The translations under genes and the position numbers were made by a program. Positions 38,752 through 46,084 of a stretch of 64,000 bases of DNA are shown here, in pieces. Source of the stretch: Sporosarcina ureae. GTDB lineage: Bacteria; Bacillota; Bacilli; Bacillales_A; Planococcaceae. The stretch is taken from positions 1 to 64,000 of the forward strand of contig NZ_JARIEA010000020.1 in the NCBI RefSeq assembly GCF_029267015.1, read 5' to 3'. The first letter of the stretch is position 1. Each line of letters starts with the position of its first letter. The notes under the pieces are model-generated. The model did not search any database and was not told the origin of the DNA. It saw only the letters and a list, made by a program, of their open reading frames with translations.

Positions 38752-39534
38752 ATGAATAAACGTTTTGATTCTCTAGATAGACACTACAAGATAATAGATA
38801 AACTTAATACGACAACTTCTACACTATTTTGGGTGAACGCTGTCTTATCAATTTCGGTATTTTTCGTAGGTGAATATTTAACTGCTAAGACCATTTTGTT
38901 ATTTCTATTTACTATAACTACGTTAAGCTACTTTTTAATTGATAATTATTTAAGCATTTTCAAAATCCCTCAAGTTGAGGATAGAAGAAGGGTTCATTTG
39001 TTAACGAACTCATTTAATGTTCCTTTAGATAACGAGAGAACCAACATGTATTACAACAATGATATAGAACCTTCTTTACTAAAGTTGGGGGCAAATATCT
39101 TTGAAAATTCCTTGTTTGCTGAGAGGGTTACTCATGAGATGGCAAAGAGGGAGAGGATAAAAGTAGGTATATTTGTTATAGTATTCGTTATAGCAATTAT
39201 GTTACGAACAACTGATATAGAATTAATTTCGATACTTGCACAAACCTTGTTTGCCAGCACATTAATTCCTGCCTATTTAAGACTTGAAGTTTTACACTAT
39301 AAGAACAAAGCAATTTCAGATTGTCTTCATGACATTTTCTTTTTCCATAACCAAGGGACGATTAATGAAAATGACAGATTATCTGCAAAACTCCTTGATT
39401 GTTTTGTTAAGTATGAATCAGCGAAGGCATATTCGGGGGTTAAACAGGATTCGAATATATTTCATAAAATTAATCCACAAGTTACGCAAGAGTGGGAAAA
39501 AATGAAACGTGATCTAAATATAGGTAGTGATTAA
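38752..39534 (+). CDS. S-4TM family putative pore-forming effector
   Basis: A 260-residue membrane protein with four predicted helices in two pairs: about residues 24-41, 45-63, 137-151 and 158-176. A cytosolic loop of about 70 residues lies between the pairs and a soluble tail of about 80 follows. This 2+2 layout next to a SMODS nucleotidyltransferase is that of the S-4TM effectors predicted to open the membrane upon binding a cyclic nucleotide. GTGAGGTGA precedes the ATG. No ancillary Cap2/Cap3 genes are present, so it would be a minimal (type I) CBASS. Confidence 0.8.
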   Translation: MNKRFDSLDRHYKIIDKLNTTTSTLFWVNAVLSISVFFVGEYLTAKTILLFLFTITTLSYFLIDNYLSIFKIPQVEDRRRVHLLTNSFNVPLDNERTNMYYNNDIEPSLLKLGANIFENSLFAERVTHEMAKRERIKVGIFVIVFVIAIMLRTTDIELISILAQTLFASTLIPAYLRLEVLHYKNKAISDCLHDIFFFHNQGTINENDRLSAKLLDCFVKYESAKAYSGVKQDSNIFHKINPQVTQEWEKMKRDLNIGSD

Positions 39535-39568
39535 AACGACAGAAGAATAGGATGAATGAAGAATTGCC

Positions 39569-39604
39569 AAGACCCAACTTTTAATGAGATGGGTCTTATT
39601 TTAT
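39569..39604 (+). terminator. Rho-independent terminator after the CBASS-like pair
   Basis: AAGACCCA pairs with TGGGTCTT around a 13-nt loop, followed by ATTTTATT. Confidence 0.8.
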
Positions 39605-39708
39605 TATTTGCAATCAACCTCTTTTTTTAGTATCGTTATCTGTAGGTATAACACGCATAGAAAAGTACTCAAACAAGTATAAACCATTGATATAACAAGC
39701 TTTATAGA

Positions 39709-39789
39709 CCCTCGGTGCGGAATGTGGTGCAATGGATAGCACGTGAGCCTCCGAAGCTCAAAATGTGGGTTCGACTCCCGCCGAGGGCA
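39709..39789 (+). pseudogene. Second tRNA-Arg(CCG) copy with a 10-nt insertion
   Basis: From the D arm on it matches the left gene: GTGC/GCAC, anticodon arm TGAGC-CTCCGAA-GCTCA, T arm and acceptor strand CGAGGGC. ACCCTCG upstream could supply the 5' acceptor strand, but about 10 extra nucleotides (resembling a duplication of GGTGC..AATG) separate it from the D arm. The anticodon stem differs from the left copy at two pairs, and both changes are compensated, so it was under selection as a tRNA. It is probably no longer functional. Confidence 0.7.
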
Positions 39790-39792
39790 TCA
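39761..39792 (+). repeat. attR: right copy of the 32-bp core
   Basis: Identical over 32 bp to 23941-23972. It marks the right end of the island. Confidence 0.9.
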
Positions 39793-39797
39793 TAGTA

Positions 39798-39847
39798 AAG
39801 CGTTTGAACAGTTCGCAACTGCGATATTTGTTCAAACGCTTTTTTGT
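39798..39847 (+). terminator. Rho-independent terminator beyond attR
   Basis: AAGCGTTTGAACA pairs with TGTTCAAACGCTT, then T6. It is probably the original chromosomal terminator of the tRNA-Arg gene. Confidence 0.9.
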
Positions 39848-40003
39848 GCTGTCAATCAGACTACCCGAAACGACATCATGCTATTCATTTTCCCCTGTTA
39901 GAACTTCTTTTAAACTTGTTTGTGTGTTGAGTTTAAATTGAAAGGTTAAAACGTGAATGGAAATGAGAGTTATGTAGTGTTGGCATGGGGATGGAAGCTC
40001 CAG

Positions 40004-40057
40004 TTGGGGGACGCTTTCCCATGGGCCCGCGGTGAGCCCTCTAGGAAAGCGTCCCCT
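40004..40057. repeat. Palindromic GC-rich repeat related to the 131-bp element
   Basis: GGGGGACGCTTTCC and GGAAAGCGTCCCC are inverted around CATGGGCCCGCGGTGAGCC, a core shared with the element at 22746-22876. It is a shortened family member. Confidence 0.8.
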
Positions 40058-40156
40058 CCGTAGCGCCAATTCCCGCCCCTAACCTTTGCCAGTTTCATGA
40101 TTTCAACCTATCTTGTATCAAAGTCGCACTAGATTATAATTCCCCTCTCGCTACCT

Positions 40157-40225
40157 TCAAGAAACCGTCAGCCACCACCATAACCCAGTCAACGTGATCA
40201 ACAGCGTAGGCACTGTCAGAACCAT
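40157..40225 (-). CDS. Possible 22-residue hydrophobic peptide
   Basis: ATG follows AAAGGTAGGA closely and encodes a 22-residue peptide rich in Leu, Thr and Trp (MVLTVPTLLITLTGLWWWLT). It could be a one-helix membrane peptide, such as a transporter accessory subunit, or chance. The spacing of the ribosome binding site is very short. Confidence 0.25.
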   Translation of the reverse strand: MVLTVPTLLITLTGLWWWLTVS

Positions 40226-40315
40226 TCCTACCTTTCTATGTTCAATAGAAGGAACGGGTAATAATTTCTATAAATTGAGCAGTAAAGAATAGTGGGGATG
40301 GCTCGTGTTGAGTGA

Positions 40316-40453
40316 TCAGTATAGCCAGCGTCCGCGTCGTTCATCACATACGATTCCGTCGATTTTTAGTCTGCGCATATGTTGACTGACTGCGGGCTGT
40401 GAAGTATCGAGTAAAGGCAGTAGATCACAAATATATATTCGATACTTTTTTGC
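40316..40453 (-). pseudogene. ArsR-family regulator remnant
   Basis: The minus strand reads KKYRIYICDLLPLL, then DTSQPAVSQHMRRLKIDGIV and CDERRGRWLY before a stop. This is the recognition helix and wing of an ArsR/SmtB repressor. The N-terminal part is missing; its place is taken by the terminator of the adjacent Mn-type transporter operon. No start codon fits. It is probably a left-over metal-sensing repressor. Confidence 0.75.
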
Positions 40454-40455
40454 AA

Positions 40456-40494
40456 ACAAAAAAGGAAGCCACAGGGGAGTGTGACTTCCTTTTT
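40456..40494 (-). terminator. Rho-independent terminator of the Mn-type transporter operon
   Basis: GGAAG and CACA pair with TGTG and CTTCC around a short loop; on the minus strand a run of T follows (A8 on the plus strand). Confidence 0.8.
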
Positions 40495-40518
40495 GTATTA
40501 GGTCGGTTGACCGTGAGT

Positions 40519-41496
40519 TTATCGTTCTTTGCTTAACTCGTCGTGAATCAAATCCATATTATATGTTAAATATTTTACATACGTATCGACTTCGTCACCA
40601 GGGTTACCGATTTCGTCAGAGTAGATCGGCTTTTCAGCAATAGGTACGCCAGTCTCTTGAGAAACAGTTTCCATCGGACGAGTATCCACGTTGGATTCTA
40701 CGAATAACACAGGCACTTTGTGATCTTTAATATACTGAACAAGTTCTTTGATCTGCTTAGGAGAACCGTTCTCTTCTGTATCGATTTCCCAAATGAATGC
40801 TTCTTTCAAACCGTAGTGGTCATTCAAATATTGGAAAGCGCGTTCACTTGTTATAAGCACGCGATTTTCTTCAGGCACTGTAGAAATGCGCTCTGCGAAT
40901 TCGTCGTCAAGCTCTTGTAGGCGTAGCACATACTTGTCGCCTTGCTCTTTGATTTTATCGCTATGTGTTGGGTGTTTTTCAATCAATGCATCACGCATAG
41001 ATTCTGCCATTTTCACTCCAACAGCAGGATCGATGAACGCGTGTGGGTTAATTTCTTCTTCACGTCCGCCGTCGCCACCAAGATACTTAGGCTCTACATT
41101 TTCAGTCAAGCTGTAGATGTTTTCGTCTTTCTGTCCAACGGAATCCATCATCTTGAAGAACCAACCTTTTTCTCCGCCTTCAAGGTTTAGACCGTTATAG
41201 AATAAAACGTCTGCATCTGTTGCAGCTTTAATATCATTTGGCAATGGCTCATATTCGTGTGGATCCGTTCCAGTAGGTACTAGGTTATAAACCTCCACAT
41301 AGTTTCCACCGATTTCGCGTGCCATATCTGCAATGATAGTAAATGACGTAACGACTTTAAGCTTGTCACCTGTTTCGGCTACTTTGTCACCTTCGTCTGT
41401 GCCTTCTGTCTTTTTGCCCTCATCGTCATTACCGCACGCTGCTAACATAAATACAGCGAGCAATGATAGCGTGAGCCATTTTGCTAAGTTCTTCAT
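40519..41496 (-). CDS. mntA: Metal ABC transporter substrate-binding lipoprotein, manganese type
   Basis: A 325-residue cluster A-I (ZnuA/PsaA/MntA) binding protein. A signal peptide ends in LAAC (Cys21), a lipobox. Metal ligands are seen as His in TDPHEYEP (about 79), His in INPHAFID (about 150), Glu in ITSERAF (about 216) and Asp in YSDEIG (about 291). Glu at the third position is typical of Mn/Fe rather than Zn proteins. It is the last gene of a minus-strand operon with MntR-like boxes upstream. The symbol follows function; the subunit letters differ between species. Confidence 0.88.
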   Translation of the reverse strand: MKNLAKWLTLSLLAVFMLAACGNDDEGKKTEGTDEGDKVAETGDKLKVVTSFTIIADMAREIGGNYVEVYNLVPTGTDPHEYEPLPNDIKAATDADVLFYNGLNLEGGEKGWFFKMMDSVGQKDENIYSLTENVEPKYLGGDGGREEEINPHAFIDPAVGVKMAESMRDALIEKHPTHSDKIKEQGDKYVLRLQELDDEFAERISTVPEENRVLITSERAFQYLNDHYGLKEAFIWEIDTEENGSPKQIKELVQYIKDHKVPVLFVESNVDTRPMETVSQETGVPIAEKPIYSDEIGNPGDEVDTYVKYLTYNMDLIHDELSKER

Positions 41497-41557
41497 GTAA
41501 TCATTTCTACTCCTTTATGGATAATAAATTTATATTTCCGCCGCGGCGGTTGATCCT

Positions 41558-42427
41558 TTAATGTGTTGCATTTGTAATCGCTTTGCGTTTCGCTCGTGAA
41601 CGGATCTTGCTGACGATAATCCCTTGCTTAGGGGAGAATAGGAATGCCAGGATGAATATACCTGTTGCTGCCAACGCGATGACCGGTCCTGACGGCATAT
41701 TGTATAAGAAACTGAAGTACAGACCAATAATAGAAGATACTGCACCGAAGAATGCTGCGAGTACGACCATGATCGATAGGCGATTCGTTAACAGATACGC
41801 TGTAGAAGCAGGCGTAATCAACAATGAAACGACCAAAATCACGCCAACTGTTTGCAAGGAAGCGACGGTAACCAATGTCAGTAAAAACATAATTGTATAG
41901 TGGATAAGCTGCGTTTTTAAACCGTATGCTGCAGCCATCGTCTCGTCGAAACTCGAAACGAGTAGTTCTTTAAAGAACAACACAACGACTAGAATAACGA
42001 TAGTTCCGATAATCAATGTCAGCCACATATCCGATGTGCGGACAGACAAGACGTTACCGAATAAAATCTGCGTCAAATCAGTCGCACTTTTTGCCCGCGT
42101 AATTAAGATAATCCCGAGAGCGAAAAATGCGGAGAAGACAATTCCGATAGACGAGTCATTTTTAATGCGACTATTTTGAGAAATGGCTCCTATACCGAAT
42201 GCGGTCAGAACACCCGTCAACACGGCACCGTAGAAATAGTTGATACCGAGCATATAGGAAATGGCGATCCCCGGTAGAACCGCGTGGGAAATCGCATCCC
42301 CCATTAGTGCCATCCCGCGAAGGACGATAAAACTACCGATGACGCCGCAGATGACGCCGACCATAACGGAAGTGATCAACGCTTTTTGCAAGAAACTATA
42401 GGTCATTAAATCTTGAATAAACTCCAT
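41558..42427 (-). CDS. Metal ABC transporter permease
   Basis: A 289-residue ABC-3 family permease with about eight hydrophobic segments. The conserved loop GDAISHAVLPGIAISYMLG (about 37-55) and VVSLLITPASTAYLLTNRL (about 199-217) are typical. The ATG overlaps the ATPase stop as TAATG. Only one permease gene is present, so the transporter would be a homodimer in the membrane. Confidence 0.92.
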   Translation of the reverse strand: MEFIQDLMTYSFLQKALITSVMVGVICGVIGSFIVLRGMALMGDAISHAVLPGIAISYMLGINYFYGAVLTGVLTAFGIGAISQNSRIKNDSSIGIVFSAFFALGIILITRAKSATDLTQILFGNVLSVRTSDMWLTLIIGTIVILVVVLFFKELLVSSFDETMAAAYGLKTQLIHYTIMFLLTLVTVASLQTVGVILVVSLLITPASTAYLLTNRLSIMVVLAAFFGAVSSIIGLYFSFLYNMPSGPVIALAATGIFILAFLFSPKQGIIVSKIRSRAKRKAITNATH

Positions 42428-43167
42428 TACATAGTAACCTCCAAGCCGTCGATCATAAATTCACGATTGTATGCTTTCGTCATATTGCCCGACTGGAAGA
42501 CTTTACTAGTAGGGCCTGCATCAATTAACTCTTTATTGATAAGAATCAACTCGTCAAAATAACTTTTTACTTTTGATAAATCATGGTGAACAACGAAAAT
42601 CACTTTACCGGCTGCTTGCAATTCGCGTAAGATCCCGATAATAATTTCTTCACTGGATACGTCAATTCCGACGAATGGTTCATCGAGGAAGAAATAATCT
42701 GCTTTTTGAGCGAGAGCACGTGCAAGGAACACACGCTGTTGCTGTCCGCCTGAAAGTTCACCAATCTGACGGTTTGCGAAGCTTTCCATGCCTACTTGCT
42801 TCAAACATTCCATAGCGAATTCTTTATCCGCTTTACGAGGACGTCTAAGTATACCGGTTCTTGGGTAGGTGCCCAGTAAGACAGTGTCTTTTACGACGAT
42901 CGGGAAGTTCCAGTCGATATTGGAACGCTGTGGAACGTATGCGATTTGTTTACGCATGGAATTCACAGTCTGGCTACCGATTTTCACGTCTCCGTGATCT
43001 TTGTGGATTAAGCCTAGCATCGCTTTCATCAACGTGGATTTACCCGCGCCGTTTGGTCCAAGCACACCAATCAAACTGCCAGCTCCAAATGAAAAAGATA
43101 CATCCTTTACGACTTCATTGCCGTCATATGAAACACTAATATGCTTAACTGTTATCGGTTCGATCAT
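42427..43167 (-). CDS. Metal ABC transporter ATP-binding protein
   Basis: A 246-residue ATPase. Walker A is GPNGAGKST (about 37-45), the Q loop lies near YVPQRSNIDW, the signature is LSGGQQQRVFLA (about 138-149), Walker B is DYFFLDEPFVGID and the switch His is in VVHHDLSK. AGGAGG precedes the start. It is the first gene of the operon; three MntR-like boxes lie upstream. Confidence 0.93.
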   Translation of the reverse strand: MIEPITVKHISVSYDGNEVVKDVSFSFGAGSLIGVLGPNGAGKSTLMKAMLGLIHKDHGDVKIGSQTVNSMRKQIAYVPQRSNIDWNFPIVVKDTVLLGTYPRTGILRRPRKADKEFAMECLKQVGMESFANRQIGELSGGQQQRVFLARALAQKADYFFLDEPFVGIDVSSEEIIIGILRELQAAGKVIFVVHHDLSKVKSYFDELILINKELIDAGPTSKVFQSGNMTKAYNREFMIDGLEVTM

Positions 43168-43182
43168 ACTGTTTCCTCCTTC

Positions 43183-43336
43183 TTTCCCTCGTGCAACTTT
43201 TACGTAAAAAATAAAGCACCATTATATATGACTTGAGTAGAATTGTAGTTAATTTATTTATTAATATAAAGCAATAGTTTCCTTCACGCAACTCTAATGC
43301 ATGATTAGGACTATATTGTTTCCCTCGTGCAACTTT
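43183..43336 (-). promoter_or_regulatory. Three MntR-box-like sites upstream of the Mn-type operon
   Basis: On the minus strand AAAGTTGCACGAGGGAAA occurs at 43183-43200 and again at 43319-43336, and a variant, AGAGTTGCGTGAAGGAAA, at 43278-43295. They resemble MntR boxes of B. subtilis mntH and mntA (TTTGCATGAGGGAAAC type). A TATAAT -10 candidate is at 43221-43226. Mn-dependent repression is the likely control. Confidence 0.75.
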
Positions 43337-43573
43337 AATAGTATAACTTACTAAAAATAATCTGTAAAGAGTTAATTGAAAATAATCTCCAAGCCGTATC
43401 AATGATTTTAGTGAAAAAACGAATCATATTTAAAGTAGTCTATGCTTATAAATAAGAGTGAAACTAGACATACCCCCAACTATTACCAGTTAATTAATTT
43501 CAACTATAAGTTTGGGGAGTGAAAGAATAAGGGTAAGGATATACTAAAGAGATGAGGAAAGGAGTAGTGATCT

Positions 43574-44152
43574 ATGAAGAAATTAGCTGGTCCGCTTATA
43601 GCCATTATAGTACTAGTTGTTATAGCTGCGATTATGATCGTACCTTCTTACAATAAATTAGTGAATTTAGAAGAAGACGTAGATCAATCATATGCACAAA
43701 TCGAAACGCAACTACAACGCAGAGTAGATTTAATCCCGAATTTGGTCAATACGGTAAAAGGGTATGCCTCACATGAAAAAGAGGTACTCGAAAACATTGC
43801 CAACGCACGTAGTAAAATGGCGGGAGCACAAGGTCCTGAAGAACAAGCAGCAGCCGATTCAGAACTATCGAGTGCATTGAGTCGTTTACTAGTCGTAGTA
43901 GAAAACTATCCAGATTTAAAAGCGAATCAAAACTTCCAGCAGTTAATGGATGAATTAGCCGGTACGGAAAATCGTATCGCCGTTGCGCGTAAAGATTATA
44001 ACGACGTTGTTTCAGTCTTCAACAGAACAGTAAAACGTTTCCCAGGCAAGATTGTCGCATCCATCTTCGGATTCGATGAAAAAGAATACTTCAAAGCGGT
44101 CGAAGGGGCGCAACAACCGCCATCAGTCGATTTTGGGGATGACAAGAAGTGA
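43574..44152 (+). CDS. lemA: LemA family protein
   Basis: A 192-residue protein with an N-terminal membrane anchor (about residues 4-24) and a long helical region typical of LemA: YNKLVNLEEDVDQSYAQIET, RRVDLIPNLVNTVKGYASHE and NVVSVFNR-type repeats near 145. LemA proteins face outward and are linked to envelope upkeep; no precise role is known. AAAGGAG precedes the ATG. It overlaps the TPM gene by 4 nt, a common pairing. Confidence 0.93.
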   Translation: MKKLAGPLIAIIVLVVIAAIMIVPSYNKLVNLEEDVDQSYAQIETQLQRRVDLIPNLVNTVKGYASHEKEVLENIANARSKMAGAQGPEEQAAADSELSSALSRLLVVVENYPDLKANQNFQQLMDELAGTENRIAVARKDYNDVVSVFNRTVKRFPGKIVASIFGFDEKEYFKAVEGAQQPPSVDFGDDKK

Positions 44153-44943
44153 TCAACCGTTTCTGCATGTTCCTCGTAGCCCTACTAGTTGCCCTTACTG
44201 GTACTACGACAGCCCATGCGATTACGGATGTGGTGGTAGATGAAGCAAATATTTTATCACCTGAACAAGAGGCAGAAATAGAACAATATGGTATAAGACT
44301 ACAGGCAGCGACAAAAGCTGAACTTGCGGTACGTACAGTATATTCACTTGAAGGCGAGCCTGTAGAGGATTATGCATTACGGACATTTCGTGAATTGAAA
44401 TTGGGCGATAGTAAGCTAGAAAATGGTGCGTTGCTAGTCGTTTCTACTGAGAAAAACGAAGCGCAAGGAATAGAACGTAAATTTTATTTGCTCACTGGCT
44501 ACGGTCTAGAAGGAGCGCTGCCTGACGGTAAGGTAGGACGTTTCATTGATGAACTGGCCATGCCATATTTACGAAATGAACAACCAGACCTCGCGATTAT
44601 GGAAGCGTATAAAGCGTTCTACAATGAAATCGCAGCAGAATATGGTTTGGATGGCGACGACTTACCCGTCACGTACCTTGAAGGGGGAAGTGACGACGGA
44701 GATGTCGGCATGCCCAACTTCTTCATCATTGTCATCGTCCTCTACATTCTCTTCCGCATCTTCTTCGGAGGCGGAGGTAGGGGTGGCAGAGGAGGCGGCC
44801 CACGTGGCAGATCGGGTGGAGGTCCAATATTCTTCCCAGGCGGTGGTGGCGGCTTCGGAGGCGGAAGCAGCGGCGGTGGAGGCTTTGGTGGCTTCGGCGG
44901 CGGTGGTTCCAGTGGCGGAGGCGGCGCCGGCAGAAGCTGGTAA
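44149..44943 (+). CDS. TPM domain-containing membrane protein (YgcG family)
   Basis: A 264-residue protein. A signal peptide (about 1-24) is followed by the TPM domain (about 27-165: VDEANILSPEQEAEIEQYGI, GYGLEGALPDGKVGRFID), a membrane segment (about 188-205, FFIIVIVLYILFRIFF) and a Gly-rich tail of about 55 residues. This domain order with a preceding LemA gene is widespread. The GTG start lies in the lemA stop. A role in envelope protein quality is suggested in the family, but not shown here. Confidence 0.9.
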   Translation: MINRFCMFLVALLVALTGTTTAHAITDVVVDEANILSPEQEAEIEQYGIRLQAATKAELAVRTVYSLEGEPVEDYALRTFRELKLGDSKLENGALLVVSTEKNEAQGIERKFYLLTGYGLEGALPDGKVGRFIDELAMPYLRNEQPDLAIMEAYKAFYNEIAAEYGLDGDDLPVTYLEGGSDDGDVGMPNFFIIVIVLYILFRIFFGGGGRGGRGGGPRGRSGGGPIFFPGGGGGFGGGSSGGGGFGGFGGGGSSGGGGAGRSW

Positions 44944-44950
44944 GCCTTTG

Positions 44951-44993
44951 AAAGTGACGATAACTCGTTTAACGGGTTATCGTCACTTTTTTT
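44951..44993 (+). terminator. Rho-independent terminator after the TPM gene
   Basis: AAAGTGACGATAAC pairs with GTTATCGTCACTTT, then T4 or more. Confidence 0.92.
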
Positions 44994-45029
44994 GATTGTG
45001 GAGGAGTTTTTGCTTTAAGCCCGCGGCTC

Positions 45030-45645
45030 GCGGCTCAATGAATCGCGTTGACCGCTCTATGCCACCCCGCGACCGCTCTATCCACAAAGTTATCCGCTCT
45101 ATCACGCCACATATCCGATCATAGCCACTCGCTATCCGCTCTATTGAGCCGCGTAACCGCTCATAGCCCGCGGCACGACATTCCGATCTCTACGAATTCT
45201 ATGTGCCGCGCCATCTCTCTTTCCGCACTTGACGTGGTCGCGGCGCTGGTTGCTGGCTGCTCGCGGCTCAATGAATCGCGTTAACCGCTCTATGCATCCC
45301 CGCGAACGCTCTATCCGCGAAGTTATCCGCTCTATCGCGCCACGTAACCGATCATAGCCATACGTTATCCGCTCTATTGAGCCGCGTAACCGCTCTAAGC
45401 CCGCGGCACGACATTCCGATCTCCACGAATTCTATGTGCCGCGCTATCTCTCTTTCCGCACTTGACGTCGTCGCTGCGCTGACTGTTTGCTGGTCGCGGC
45501 TCAATGAATCGCGTTGACCGCTCTATGCCTTCCCGCGAACGCTCTATCGACGAAGTTATCCGCTCTATCACGCCACGTATCCGATCATAGCCACACGTTA
45601 TCCGCTCTATCCGGCCGCGTAACTGCTCATAGCCCACAAACCCAC
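45030..45645. repeat. 21-bp-period repeat array, locus 2 (three units at 233 bp)
   Basis: Three units of six cores each. Core starts are 45052, 73, 94, 115, 136 and 157; 45285, 306, 327, 348, 369 and 390; 45518, 539, 560, 581, 602 and 623. Spacing is 21 bp throughout, and the units repeat at exactly 233 bp. The cores are CCGCTCTAT, with the fourth CCGATCATAG and the sixth CCGCTCATAG or CCGCTCTAAG. Linkers contain an inverted repeat (GCGGCAC/GTGCCGC) and the motif TCAATGAATCGCGTT. The same family is at 11.08-11.44 kb. Confidence 0.95.
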
Positions 45646-45724
45646 ACACCCCTCAAAAAAAGCAATTCACTAGAAATCCGCCTCAATCCATGCCATCATA
45701 ATAAAAAACGAGGTGAATCCTAAC

Positions 45725-45958
45725 ATGCACATTACATTCTACACAAGACCCAATTGCGAGCTGTGCGAAGAAGCGGAGCGCATGCTTAAATTAGTAGCGG
45801 AAGATCATCCGCTCGAGTGGGAGACCATTAATATAGAAGAAGATGAAGAAATCCATGAAAAATACATGCTGATGATCCCGGTTATTGAACACGAAGGACG
45901 TGTGCGAACCTACGGGAACATAGGCTATATTGACGTTTTGGAATTAATTGACGAGTGA
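45725..45958 (+). CDS. Glutaredoxin-like family protein
   Basis: A 77-residue thioredoxin-fold protein of the DUF836/glutaredoxin-like family. The redox motif is RPNCELCEEAERML (Cys-x-x-Cys near residues 10-13), and MIPVIEHEGR supplies the cis-Pro. I prefer the ATG after GAGGTGA to the GTG four codons earlier. Its stop codon is within a cre-like site for the next operon. The physiological partner is unknown. Confidence 0.85.
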   Translation: MHITFYTRPNCELCEEAERMLKLVAEDHPLEWETINIEEDEEIHEKYMLMIPVIEHEGRVRTYGNIGYIDVLELIDE

Positions 45959-45969
45959 AAACGCTTTCT
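45956..45969 (+). promoter_or_regulatory. cre-like site before the cggR promoter
   Basis: TGAAAACGCTTTCT matches the CcpA cre consensus TGWAANCGNTNWCA in all but the last base. It lies just upstream of the -35 box. CcpA with P-Ser-HPr or P-Ser-Crh could act here. Confidence 0.65.
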
Positions 45970-45971
45970 AA

Positions 45972-46000
45972 TTGTGTTTTGATTTTCAAGATGCTATACT
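45972..46000 (+). promoter_or_regulatory. Sigma-A-like promoter of the cggR glycolytic operon
   Basis: TTGTGT, a 17-nt spacer, then TATACT. The start of transcription would be just before the CggR operator. Confidence 0.7.
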
Positions 46001-46028
46001 ACGTGTATAGTATTTTTTTACACTATGT

Positions 46029-46060
46029 GGGACAGTAATAATATCAAGGGATCAAAAATA
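46029..46060 (+). promoter_or_regulatory. CggR operator-like direct repeat
   Basis: GGGACA at 46029 and GGGATC at 46048 are direct repeats 19 nt apart in the leader of cggR, with an A-rich stretch after each. The layout follows the B. subtilis gapA operator, where two CggR dimers bind GGGAC repeats and fructose-1,6-bisphosphate releases them. Confidence 0.6.
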
Positions 46061-46084
46061 ACCCACTTGAAAAGAGTGATGTGA

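Larger units (their letters stand above)
23941..39792. mobile_element. 15.9-kb tRNA-Arg genomic island with defence cargo
   Basis: Bounded by the 32-bp direct repeats at 23941 and 39761. It holds a tyrosine integrase beside attL, a GIY-YIG gene, a probable structured RNA and operator region before a rep-like gene, an AlbA_2 gene, a decayed resolvase, hsdR/hsdM/hsdS, an intact serine recombinase and a CD-NTase/S-4TM pair. Long AT-rich non-coding stretches contrast with the tightly packed chromosome on both sides. No conjugation genes or relaxase are visible, so it is an integrative but probably not self-transmissible element. Confidence 0.9.

Noticed and set aside
41530..41745. Frame overlapping the end of the metal permease gene
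   Set aside because: It is a shadow of the permease in another frame.
45048..45723. Frames on both strands across the second repeat array
   Set aside because: Same repeat effect; no start signals and no consistent frame between units.
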